6,057 bases of DNA from the NCBI GenBank assembly GCA_041750795.1, contig JBGSYQ010000146.1, positions 1 through 6,057 on the forward strand. Direction: 5' to 3'. Under the pieces are notes generated by a model. It searched no databases and was not told the DNA's origin. It saw only the letters and a list, made by a program, of their open reading frames with translations. This DNA comes from JTS-RE94 sp041750795. Lineage in GTDB: Bacteria > Planctomycetota > Planctomycetia > Pirellulales > PALSA-1355. This document shows positions 1 to 5,945 of the stretch, piece by piece (positions within the stretch are counted from its first letter, which is position 1; each line of letters opens with the position of its first letter). The position numbers and the translations under genes were made by a program.

Positions 1-1
1 C

Positions 2-127
2 TGGGACGACGAGGCGCGTCGTCGCGCGCGGTCGCTGGTCAAAGAGGCGATTGCCGCCGCGATCGCTCCGCCGGGGGTCGCGGCTGGCGCCGGCTCCACT
101 TATCCGCCGAGTAGCGACGATCTATAA
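2..127 (+). CDS. C-terminal end of an unidentified protein (partial, 5' end outside window)
   Basis: An open frame enters from the left edge and ends at TAA 125-127, giving 41 residues. It begins WDDEARRRARSLVKEAIAAA, a charged amphipathic helix, and ends in a Gly/Pro/Ser-rich tail finishing SSDDL. Roughly three quarters of its codons end in G or C, as in the clear genes of this window, which favours this frame over the other two. The tail carries no domain that I recognise, so I assign no function. The frame is open only because the window starts here, and the true gene could differ. Its stop codon overlaps the TATAAT box proposed for the next gene. Confidence 0.45.
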   Translation, partial: WDDEARRRARSLVKEAIAAAIAPPGVAAGAGSTYPPSSDDL

Positions 128-128
128 T
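100..128 (+). promoter_or_regulatory. Candidate sigma70-type promoter for the CCA enzyme gene
   Basis: A perfect TATAAT lies at 123-128 in otherwise GC-rich sequence. With a 17-bp spacer the -35 position would be TTATCC at 100-105, which matches TTGACA at only three of six bases. Transcription would start near 135 and leave a leader of about 36 bases before the GTG start at 171. The box overlaps the TAA stop of the upstream reading frame, so the CCA gene may have its own promoter rather than depend on readthrough. The weak -35 keeps the confidence moderate. Confidence 0.4.
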
Positions 129-170
129 CGGGCGTTCCGCTTGCGCCTTGCCCCTCGCCAGGAATGGCAC

Positions 171-1451
171 GTGCCAAAGCCCGATCCTCAGAAGCTGCGT
201 GCCTTTGCCGTGGAAGTCGTCGAGCGGCTGCGCGCACGCTCGTTCGAGGCTTATTGGGCGGGCGGGTGCGTGCGCGATTGGCTGATGGGACGGGCGCCGA
301 AGGATTACGACGTCGCGACCAACGCCCGGCCCGATGAGATTCGCGAGACCTTTGGCGCTCGGCGCACGGTTGCCGTGGGCGAGGCGTTTGGCGTCGTAAA
401 GGTGCTCGGCGGACGATCGATCGAGGTCGAGGTTGTCACCTTTCGTCGCGACGCGAGCTACAGCGACGGCCGCCATCCGGACGCGGTCGAGTTCAGCACG
501 CCGCAGGCCGACGCCGAGCGCCGCGACTTCACGATCAACGGCATGTTCTTCGATCCGCTGGAGGATCGCGTCATCGATTATGTCGGCGGGCAGGACGACC
601 TGGTGCGGTGTGTGATCCGCGCCATCGGCGATCCGCAAGCGCGCTTTGCCGAGGACAAGCTGCGGCTGCTGCGCGCTGCTCGCTTCGCCGCGGGTCTGGA
701 TTTCACGATCGATCCGGCGACGCGCGATGCGCTGGAAGCGATGGCGCCGCAAATCACGGTCGTCAGCATCGAGCGGATCGCCGCCGAGTGGCGCTTGATG
801 CTCGTGCATCCCAGCCGCGTGCGTGCCGTCCACTTGCTGCACGAAACCGGTCTGTTGGCGGCGCTGTTGCCGGAATTGAACGTCATCGATCAAGACGAGT
901 CGCTCACGTCCACCGGGCGACCGGCGGACGATGCCTGGGTGACGACGCTCGAAATGTTGTCGGTGCTCGCGGAGCCCTCGTTTCCGCTGGCCTTGGCGGT
1001 GCTGGTGCATTCGTTCGTCGACGCCCAGGGGGCAGAAGCGATCTGCCGTCGTTGGAAACTCTCGAACCGCGAAACCGCGCGCACCCGTTGGCTGGTGGCC
1101 CAGCAGAACGCACTCGTCGACGCGCAACACGCGGCCTGGCCCAGGCTGCAGCGGATTCTCACGTCCGACGGCATCGACGAGCTCCTGGCATTCCACCAGG
1201 CCGAGGCCGCCGCCACGGGCCGCGACACGTCGCACATCGAGCATTGCCGCGGGCGACTGAGCCTGCCGGCCGATGAACTGAACCCGCCCCCCTTGATCAG
1301 CGGCGACGACCTCATCCGCCATGGCGTGCCGCGCGGCAAGCATTATCAGCGACTGCTCGAGGCCGTGCGCGACGCGCAACTGGAAAAGTCGATTGTGACC
1401 CAACAACAAGCGCTCAAGCTCGTCGACGAGCTGCGCTCCACCGGACCCTAG
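171..1451 (+). CDS. cca: CCA tRNA nucleotidyltransferase (class II), poly(A) polymerase family
   Basis: This enzyme adds or repairs the 3'-terminal CCA of tRNAs from CTP and ATP in the cytoplasm. The 426-residue product shows the class II nucleotidyltransferase signatures in order: GGCVRD at 31-36, the metal-binding DYD at 45-47 (Asp45, Asp47), RRDFTIN at 117-123, and EDKLR at 161-165 running into RLLRAARF (165-172). EDxxR is the base-selecting motif D. Next come ERIAAEWRLML at 201-211 and a C-terminal region with SGDDL at 377-381. No HD phosphohydrolase motif is visible; the nearest stretch is VLVHSFVD. The frame is open upstream to a TTG at 51, but GTG 171 is preferred: AGGAA at 160-164 sits six bases upstream, and similarity to the family begins just after it. 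Length is normal for the family. The closely related poly(A) polymerase cannot be excluded from motifs alone, although CCA addition is more likely. A hairpin-rich element follows the stop. Confidence 0.92.
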   Translation: MPKPDPQKLRAFAVEVVERLRARSFEAYWAGGCVRDWLMGRAPKDYDVATNARPDEIRETFGARRTVAVGEAFGVVKVLGGRSIEVEVVTFRRDASYSDGRHPDAVEFSTPQADAERRDFTINGMFFDPLEDRVIDYVGGQDDLVRCVIRAIGDPQARFAEDKLRLLRAARFAAGLDFTIDPATRDALEAMAPQITVVSIERIAAEWRLMLVHPSRVRAVHLLHETGLLAALLPELNVIDQDESLTSTGRPADDAWVTTLEMLSVLAEPSFPLALAVLVHSFVDAQGAEAICRRWKLSNRETARTRWLVAQQNALVDAQHAAWPRLQRILTSDGIDELLAFHQAEAAATGRDTSHIEHCRGRLSLPADELNPPPLISGDDLIRHGVPRGKHYQRLLEAVRDAQLEKSIVTQQQALKLVDELRSTGP

Positions 1452-1482
1452 GATCGACTCGAAAACGAATTGGGTGCTGGTT

Positions 1483-1581
1483 CGTGCCACTGGTGGCGCA
1501 CGCCACCAGTGCAGTCCAACAACGGGCCTTGCGGGCAACGCGCCCCCGACGACACTGGTGGCTGCCGCCACCAGTGGCACG
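1483..1581. repeat. Four-arm inverted-repeat element (CACTGGTGGC units)
   Basis: Bases 1483-1498 (CGTGCCACTGGTGGCG) and 1566-1581 form a perfect 16-bp inverted repeat bounding the element. Each end can also fold alone. Bases 1488-1498 pair with 1501-1511 (11 bp, two-base centre), and 1553-1562 pair with 1567-1576 (10 bp, TGCC loop). The core CACTGGTGGC therefore occurs four times in alternating orientation. No transposase is encoded inside and no T-run follows either hairpin. It could be a MITE- or REP-like repeat, an RNA-level terminator or processing site, or both. I recall similar units as common between planctomycete genes, but that is memory, not a search. The open frames reading into it from both strands are by-products of the repeat. 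Confidence 0.85.
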
Positions 1582-1642
1582 TGTGAGCGTTCACGGAAGT
1601 ATTACTGAATCATTCCTTAACCGCACTCAACAGAAGCAGCGC

Positions 1643-2161
1643 ATGGAACCGATCGAAATCGTCAACCTCGTATCCCGCTGGTTACACATCCTGGCGGCCA
1701 TCACCGCCGTGGGAGGCACCATCTTCGCCCGCTTTGTCGTGGTGCCCAGTCTCGATCCCTTGGCGCCCGACCAGCGCGCCGCCTTGCACGCAGCGATGCG
1801 CGCCCGCTGGTCGACCATCGTCGCCGCGGCCATCGGCTTCCTGCTGCTCAGCGGACTGTACACCATTGGCTATATCACGGTCGAGTATCGCTTGCCGAGA
1901 TGGTATCACCCGGTGTTCGGCGTGAAGTTTCTGCTGGCGCTGGTGATCTTCGCGGTCGCCAGCTTGCTCACCGGCAGGACTCCGGCGGCCGACAACGTGC
2001 GGCGCCATTTGCGCTTCTGGCTGAACCTGAACATCGTGCTGGCGGTGCTCGTGGTGTGCCTTTCGGGAATTTTGCGCACGGCCGAGAAAATCCCCAAGCA
2101 CGCTGCCGAAGCCGCGGCGCCGGTCAAAGCGGTCGAGCCGTCGCCCATGCCCGCGGAGTGA
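1643..2161 (+). CDS. CopD-like four-helix integral membrane protein
   Basis: The 172-residue product is predicted to be an inner-membrane protein with four hydrophobic segments at about 9-35, 57-79, 91-110 and 127-145. The opening SRWLHILAAITAVGGTIFAR (11-30), with His15 in the first helix, and the YHPVFGVKFLLAL stretch (88-100), with His89 and Lys95 entering the third helix, resemble the CopD domain family, whose founding members act in copper uptake or resistance. Only the membrane domain is present. There is no CopC-like partner or other copper gene beside it, so a role in metal handling is inference. The C-terminal tail is Ala/Pro/Lys-rich and presumably soluble. ATG 1643 is chosen because the first helix starts right after it; the open frame upstream runs back into the repeat element at 1484 and is not credible. 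No good Shine-Dalgarno is visible. Confidence 0.75.
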   Translation: MEPIEIVNLVSRWLHILAAITAVGGTIFARFVVVPSLDPLAPDQRAALHAAMRARWSTIVAAAIGFLLLSGLYTIGYITVEYRLPRWYHPVFGVKFLLALVIFAVASLLTGRTPAADNVRRHLRFWLNLNIVLAVLVVCLSGILRTAEKIPKHAAEAAAPVKAVEPSPMPAE

Positions 2162-2182
2162 CGCGCGTTTTTGGGGCCGGAT

Positions 2183-2211
2183 TTGGCATTCGCCGCGGCG
2201 GCAATTAGGCT
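2183..2211 (+). promoter_or_regulatory. Candidate promoter upstream of the 226-residue protein gene
   Basis: TTGGCA (2183-2188) matches the -35 consensus at five of six bases. It is followed after exactly 17 bp by TAGGCT (2206-2211), which keeps the first, second and last bases of TATAAT. Transcription would start near 2218 and give a leader of about 80 bases before ATG 2297. The only support is sequence match and position in the 135-bp gap between genes. Confidence 0.3.
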
Positions 2212-2296
2212 GGATCTAGTGAGCCTGTCGCACCCGCGGCCCCGCGCCGCGGCATGGCGCTGCGTGCTGCCGATCTCCTATCCTTCGACGCGAAAC

Positions 2297-2977
2297 ATGA
2301 ACGAACGAACCCTGGCCATCCGCATCCTGCAAAACGCGCGCGAGCGATTGAGCGAACGGCTCACTCAACGGATTGTCGAGGCGCGCGAGGAGATCGAATC
2401 CGACGCCGAAGGCGGAACCTACTTGAGCGAGATCGAGGCGATCTACGATCAATTGGGGAGTCGTCTGGCGCACGTCAACGGCATGCTGGCGAATCTGCCG
2501 CCGGCGCCCCCGCAGCGGCCCGTCGGCGCCGATGCCACCGCCACGGAGATCATCTATGCCGACCTGGCGTCGGCCTATCCGACCGGAGTCGATCTGGAAG
2601 GCGCGCCGCCGGTGGTGTTGGCGTTGCCCGCGCCCCCCAACAACGAAGAGCGGGTCGATCCATTGGGAGACGCGCTGTGCCGATTGGCCACGTTGGGAGA
2701 ATCCGGCGACAGCGCCGCCATGGCACAACTGCTGTCGGAGTGCTTCGACTTGAAGCCCAGCCGTGCGCGCCGCTGGGCCACGGCCTTCGCGCGACAGGTT
2801 GCCGCCCGTCCGGATTTGCCGCGGCGGCTCATTGACCTGGCCGTCACAATCGACCATGTTAGCGAGCATTCGGCCGTGGCGCTGGTGAGCGAATGCTTCG
2901 AGTCGGAACCGTTCGAAGCGCTGGCCATCGTTCGCGCGCTCAAGCGCCGCGGCCGTGACGGCGACGCCGATTCCTAA
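2297..2977 (+). CDS. Hypothetical helical protein with an internal duplication
   Basis: I do not recognise this 226-residue protein. Residues 1-66 are strongly helical and charged, rich in Arg, Glu and Leu with few helix breakers, and could form a coiled coil. A Pro-rich linker follows (about 67-80, PPAPPQRP), then a variable middle with a second Pro-rich stretch (104-116). The C-terminal half contains two related ~26-residue segments, 141-166 and 192-217, sharing L-x-SECF-x3-P-x2-A-x5-A-x2-R at an offset of 51 residues, like a two-unit helical repeat. There is no signal peptide or membrane helix, so it is presumably cytoplasmic. ATG 2297 is chosen because the helix starts there; the frame extends upstream only through Pro/Arg-rich non-helical sequence to a TTG at 2171. 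No clear Shine-Dalgarno is seen. It probably shares a transcript with the small coiled-coil gene 44 bp downstream. Confidence 0.75.
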   Translation: MNERTLAIRILQNARERLSERLTQRIVEAREEIESDAEGGTYLSEIEAIYDQLGSRLAHVNGMLANLPPAPPQRPVGADATATEIIYADLASAYPTGVDLEGAPPVVLALPAPPNNEERVDPLGDALCRLATLGESGDSAAMAQLLSECFDLKPSRARRWATAFARQVAARPDLPRRLIDLAVTIDHVSEHSAVALVSECFESEPFEALAIVRALKRRGRDGDADS

Positions 2978-3021
2978 CGCTCGCAAATCTCGAACAGGGT
3001 CCCCAACCGCCGGCGCCAGCG

Positions 3022-3186
3022 ATGGACAAGAAAGTCAAGAAGAAGATCGACGTGCTTCGCCAGCGGCTGCAAAAGCTGCAGCAGCAACTCTCCGGCGCGC
3101 GCAAGCAAATGGACGATCCCGAAGAAGTCCAGCGCCTCGAGCAAGAAATCGCCGCCGCCGAGGCCGAGCTGGCTAAGCTCAAGTAG
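3022..3186 (+). CDS. Small coiled-coil protein, 54 residues
   Basis: ATG 3022 to TAG 3184-3186 encodes a 54-residue protein starting MDKKVKKKIDVLRQRLQKLQ. It is almost entirely helical with leucine heptads. A very basic N-terminal arm (Lys at 3, 4, 6, 7, 8) leads into Leu/Gln-rich heptads. A short break at DDP (31-33) separates it from an acidic second helix with repeated Glu and Ala, ending AELAKLK. The break suggests a helical hairpin or antiparallel coiled coil. The codons follow the high-GC3 pattern of the neighbours. No partner or activity can be read from the sequence; nucleic-acid or protein binding through the basic arm is speculation. I recall similar tiny proteins as conserved in planctomycetes, but this is unchecked. 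It lies 44 bp after the preceding gene, has no visible Shine-Dalgarno, and is short enough to be missed by length filters. Confidence 0.75.
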   Translation: MDKKVKKKIDVLRQRLQKLQQQLSGARKQMDDPEEVQRLEQEIAAAEAELAKLK

Positions 3187-3322
3187 CGCCCAAGCAATTT
3201 ACAGCCCCCACAAACCGCCAGCCCCCTTTCCGGCGCAACGTCCGTATCTCGTGACGGAACCCGCCAGCGCGCGAGGAATGCAAGCGACACACAACTGAAT
3301 TAACTTGCCGGACTGAACTCGA

Positions 3323-5494
3323 ATGTACGGACCTGCGATGCGCACGCTGCTACTGGTCTTACTCACGATCGGGATGGCCACGGCCGCGCTGGCGGTGGAA
3401 GCCATCGATGTGTCGAACGTCGGCCGGTGCGAGTTTGATCACCTGCCAAATACGACGGCACCGGTTTGGAACCTCGACAACCTGGAGTACCCCGCCGACG
3501 CCATCACGATTGAACCGATTGACGGCCGGAACAACGGCCTGCGCATCGGCCGAGCCGATGGGACTCAGTCGGGGCGGTACACGATGACGTTGCGGGCGAG
3601 CACTCACGATTGGAATCCGGACCAGTCGGGCGTGTCGCATTCGGTGACCGTGCGGATGGCAGCGAATTACTCCGGGGCCGCAATGGTGGCGGCGTCGGTT
3701 CCTGGTACCGGTGTGACGCTCGATATCGGCGGCGGCAAGTGCGTCCTTTGGCAGCGCGTCGGCGACACCGACGAGCGGCGCGACGAAACGGCCGCCGTCC
3801 GCGCGAAGCTGCCCGACTGGCGATCCGACGAGCTGCACACCTATCGACTCGAGTGGACCCCGACCCCTCGACCACACGAGCGTCCGTGTCGCTTGCTGAT
3901 CGACGGGCAGCTTGTCAAGGAGTTTCGCGGGTACGAACGTCCGGCGACCTTCGATCCGACGTTCGAGATCAGTTTCGAGCGCGGCGCGGGAACCGCCCTC
4001 ATCGACTTTGCCGAGTGGAATTTGAACGGCGGCCGCGAAAAGCCCGGCCGGCGGTTCGCCGTCGAACGCGGCGTTCGTCAATTGTTCCTGGACCGCTTCG
4101 GAATCGAAAGCATGGCCGGGCTGAAGCGAGTCGTGAATCAGCCGCAGCGGCACCAGGGCAACCCCGTCCTGCAGGGCGAACATCCGTGGGAACGAAGTTC
4201 CGCATCGGTCTACGGCACGATGCTGTACGATCGGGCGGCGAAAAAATTCCGCCTGTGGTACCTCTGCTCGCCAGAGTCGCCCGCCTCGGGTCGGAAGTGG
4301 GTCGAGGTCGGCGGGTTTCGACGCGTCACGAATGTCACCCTGTTGGCCTATGCCGAGTCTCACGACGCGATTCAATGGACGAAGCCCGTACTGGAACAGC
4401 TCAGTTTCGAAGGCTCGACGAAAAACAATCTGATCGCGATCGGCATCGACAACCCGGAAGGGGTCGGCGTGCTGCACGACCCGTTTGACGCGGACCCCGC
4501 CCGGCGATTCAAGGCCTTCTTCTGGGACCGCCGCGTTGCGCCACCCGACGATGCCAGCGGCGTGGACGACGCGCTGGCGAAGATCCCCCTCGATCCGCCC
4601 GGCCTGACCGAAGCGCAACGAGCGGGTGGAATGTGGGTCGCATTCTCGCCGGACGGTTTGCGATGGACCACCCATGGGCCGATCCTGCCGTGCTACAGCG
4701 ACACCACGCATACCATCGTGTTCGATCCGCGCCGCGAGAAATACTTGGGCCTAGGCCGAATGGGATTCGGCCGCACGGTCGCGCTTACCGAAAGCGACGA
4801 CGCGCTGCATTGGTCCGAGCCGACTCGCGTGCTGGCATGCGACCGGCTGGACGGACCCGGCGGGCAGATTTACGGCATGCCTGTCGATCGCTACGAGGGG
4901 CTGTTCGTCGGCATGTTTTGGATGTATCGCGAAGAGATCGACGCAAAGATCGACACGCAACTGGCAGTGAGCCGCGACGGCCGCCGCTGGCGCCGGGTCG
5001 CCGACCGGCAGACGTTCTTGCCGAACGCCCCGGAAGGTTCCTGGGACGACGGCATGTCCCGCGTGGGACGCGCCATCAACGTTCTCGACGATACCATCTA
5101 CCTGCACTACTCGATGGTCAACGGGCCGCACCGCAGCCCAAAGTATCCGAACGTGACTCGCAAGTTTCCCCCGGCCATCGGCCTCGCCACGCTCCGCCGC
5201 GACGGCTTCGTGTCGCTGGATGCCGGCGCCGAAGCGGGCACGCTGGTCACTCGACCGTTCGCCCTTCCCCAAGGCGGCCTGCATCTCAATGCCGACGCCA
5301 CCCATGGCCGTATCGACGTAGCGATCGTCGACAGCGAGGGCCAAGTGCGATTGACCCTGCCACCGGTCTCGGGCGATCAGGCTCGTTGCAAGATTGCCGA
5401 CGCCGAGCAGCTTCGCGAAGTCTCCACAGAGTCGCCGGTGCAACTCCGCATCACACTCCAGCAGGCGAAACTGTATTCCTACTGGTTCGAGTAA
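3323..5494 (+). CDS. Exported lectin-like plus beta-propeller protein, glycoside-hydrolase-like
   Basis: The 723-residue protein starts with a signal peptide. The basic MRT at 6-8 is followed by a hydrophobic core, with likely cleavage after A-L-A at 22-24. Residues about 25-236 are beta-rich and resemble a concanavalin/LamG-like carbohydrate-binding fold, with an LLIDGQLVKEF strand pair at 191-201. From about 247 (RGVRQLFLDRFGIESM) comes the propeller domain seen in planctomycete proteins usually labelled GH32/GH43-like. It carries four S-x-D-[GA]-x-x-W motifs beginning at 346, 442, 491 and 550, plus YGTMLYD (297-303) and HDPFDADP (385-392). The last ~85 residues form a beta-sandwich-like C-terminus (TRPFALPQGGLHLNADA ... 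LYSYWFE). Catalytic residues cannot be assigned, so hydrolase activity and substrate are inference. It is probably periplasmic, outer-membrane associated or secreted. ATG 3338 would give a more classical signal peptide (MRTLLLVLL) and has a weak GGA six bases upstream, so the start may be five codons later. It is monocistronic as far as seen. Confidence 0.85.
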   Translation: MYGPAMRTLLLVLLTIGMATAALAVEAIDVSNVGRCEFDHLPNTTAPVWNLDNLEYPADAITIEPIDGRNNGLRIGRADGTQSGRYTMTLRASTHDWNPDQSGVSHSVTVRMAANYSGAAMVAASVPGTGVTLDIGGGKCVLWQRVGDTDERRDETAAVRAKLPDWRSDELHTYRLEWTPTPRPHERPCRLLIDGQLVKEFRGYERPATFDPTFEISFERGAGTALIDFAEWNLNGGREKPGRRFAVERGVRQLFLDRFGIESMAGLKRVVNQPQRHQGNPVLQGEHPWERSSASVYGTMLYDRAAKKFRLWYLCSPESPASGRKWVEVGGFRRVTNVTLLAYAESHDAIQWTKPVLEQLSFEGSTKNNLIAIGIDNPEGVGVLHDPFDADPARRFKAFFWDRRVAPPDDASGVDDALAKIPLDPPGLTEAQRAGGMWVAFSPDGLRWTTHGPILPCYSDTTHTIVFDPRREKYLGLGRMGFGRTVALTESDDALHWSEPTRVLACDRLDGPGGQIYGMPVDRYEGLFVGMFWMYREEIDAKIDTQLAVSRDGRRWRRVADRQTFLPNAPEGSWDDGMSRVGRAINVLDDTIYLHYSMVNGPHRSPKYPNVTRKFPPAIGLATLRRDGFVSLDAGAEAGTLVTRPFALPQGGLHLNADATHGRIDVAIVDSEGQVRLTLPPVSGDQARCKIADAEQLREVSTESPVQLRITLQQAKLYSYWFE

Positions 5495-5625
5495 CCGCCA
5501 CGACACCCTCGCCAGGCGCAAAGCAAAGCTTCGCACGCAAGCGCAAAACAACGACCTGCCGCCCCATCGCGTCATCGCATCCACACGATGTCGCAGCCTG
5601 TTGAATTCTTCAACCGGATTCCTGG

Positions 5626-5657
5626 GCCGCTAAGCGGCGTAGCACGACGTGTCGTGC
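5626..5657. repeat. Two adjacent palindromes
   Basis: GCCGC 5626-5630 pairs with GCGGC 5634-5638 around TAA. Three bases later GCACGAC 5642-5648 pairs perfectly with GTCGTGC 5651-5657 around GT. Neither is followed by a T-run, so a classical terminator is unlikely, although they are the first stable structures after the propeller gene and could mark the 3' end of its transcript. Confidence 0.6.
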
Positions 5658-5668
5658 GAACGCCACAT

Positions 5669-5735
5669 GAAAAAAGGGGTCGGAATTCTTTTCCGGCCCG
5701 TTGCCGTAATCGAGCCGCACCGCGCCAACGCCAAC
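5669..5735. repeat. Direct repeat copy A (AAAAGGGG unit)
   Basis: This ~65-bp unit contains AAAAGGGG (5672-5679), ATTCTTTTCC (5685-5694) and CCGCACCGCGCCA (5715-5727), ending near CCAAC. All three blocks recur exactly 169 bp downstream in copy B with no indel between them. Within this copy CGGAA (5681-5685) can pair with TTCCG (5691-5695), forming a small hairpin that copy B has lost by substitutions. AAAAGGGG-type intergenic motifs are known to me near REP-associated or IS200-like transposases, but no such gene is visible here. Confidence 0.7.
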
Positions 5736-5745
5736 TCAGACCTAA

Positions 5746-5758
5746 GGGCCAAAGGCCC
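5746..5758. repeat. Short palindrome GGGCC-AAA-GGCCC
   Basis: GGGCC 5746-5750 pairs with GGCCC 5754-5758 around AAA. It is the third of four compact hairpins in this region, lying between the two copies of the ~65-bp direct repeat. No function can be read from it. Confidence 0.45.
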
Positions 5759-5770
5759 GCAACATACCAG

Positions 5771-5789
5771 CCCAGGGCAACGCCCTGGG
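5771..5789. repeat. Perfect hairpin CCCAGGGC-AAC-GCCCTGGG
   Basis: An 8-bp perfect GC-rich stem (5771-5778 with 5782-5789) closes on the three-base loop AAC. It is the most stable of the compact palindromes in this region. No T-run follows, so it is not a standard intrinsic terminator. I recall this exact core as a dispersed short repeat in planctomycete genomes; a genome count would settle it. Confidence 0.65.
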
Positions 5790-5837
5790 AACCGATGCCC
5801 CCCGCGATTTTCCCCAGCTCAACGGGGAGATCGAATG

Positions 5838-5905
5838 GACAAAAGGGGACGGGATTCTTTTCCAGCCCCGGGCCGTCCTCAAACCGCACCGCGCCACCAG
5901 CCAAC
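5838..5905. repeat. Direct repeat copy B (AAAAGGGG unit)
   Basis: This is the second copy of the ~65-bp unit: AAAAGGGG 5841-5848, ATTCTTTTCC 5854-5863 and CCGCACCGCGCCA 5884-5896, each 169 bp after its counterpart in copy A. A one-base indel near the end shifts the final CCAAC (5901-5905) to 170 bp. The middle (about 5869-5880) is the most diverged part. Confidence 0.7.
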
Positions 5906-5910
5906 AAGGG

Positions 5911-5930
5911 TCGGAAAAGGGGACATTCTT
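5911..5930. repeat. Partial third copy of the AAAAGGGG motif
   Basis: TCGGAAAAGGGGACATTCTT repeats the AAAAGGGGAC...ATTCTT head of copies A and B in shortened form: the bases between GGGGAC and ATTCTT are missing and the downstream CCGCACCGCGCCA block is absent. It lies directly before the leader of the probable transposase and may mark the left junction of that element. Confidence 0.45.
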
Positions 5931-5945
5931 GCTCTGTAGAAATCC

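Larger units (their letters stand above)
5495..5945. other. Repeat-rich intergenic region without a credible gene
   Basis: After the propeller gene there are about 450 bases where the open frames on both strands are short, mutually incompatible, and made from the hairpins and repeats listed separately. The first ~130 bases (5495-5625) hold no repeat or promoter that I can support, and no clear intrinsic terminator with a T-run. From 5626 on, the sequence is a mosaic of perfect palindromes and a duplicated ~65-bp unit. Such mosaics typically build up next to mobile elements, which fits the probable transposase start at 5997. Confidence 0.7.

Noticed and set aside
39..1580. 513-codon open frame on the minus strand antisense to the CCA enzyme gene
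   Set aside because: It lies opposite a gene with unmistakable motifs, its translation is low-complexity Arg/Gln/His-rich, and its start lies inside the inverted-repeat element. Long antisense frames are expected in GC-rich coding DNA.
1583..1594. GTGA-N4-TCAC palindrome as a CRP/FNR-like operator
   Set aside because: Half-site spacing of four does not match the six of CRP-type sites, and the match is only four bases per arm.
1484..1642. Extended N-terminus for the CopD-like protein starting at GTG 1484
   Set aside because: The added residues are encoded by the inverted-repeat element, and the membrane protein starts naturally at ATG 1643.
3241..3258. Weak hairpin TCCGT/ACGGA before the propeller gene as terminator or riboswitch
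   Set aside because: Five-base-pair stem with an eight-base loop and no T-run; expected by chance.
3359..4711. 450-codon minus-strand open frame opposite the propeller gene
   Set aside because: No recognisable domain; Arg/Val/Gly-rich composition typical of antisense frames; the + strand frame has a signal peptide and repeated motifs.
4633..5604. 323-codon + strand frame overlapping the end of the propeller gene
   Set aside because: Arg/Pro-rich shadow of the real frame, with no motif and no plausible start.
5669..5930. Possible CRISPR array from the repeated AAAAGGGG motifs
   Set aside because: Only two full copies 169 bp apart and one partial one; no constant 25-40 bp repeat with regular spacers and no cas genes.
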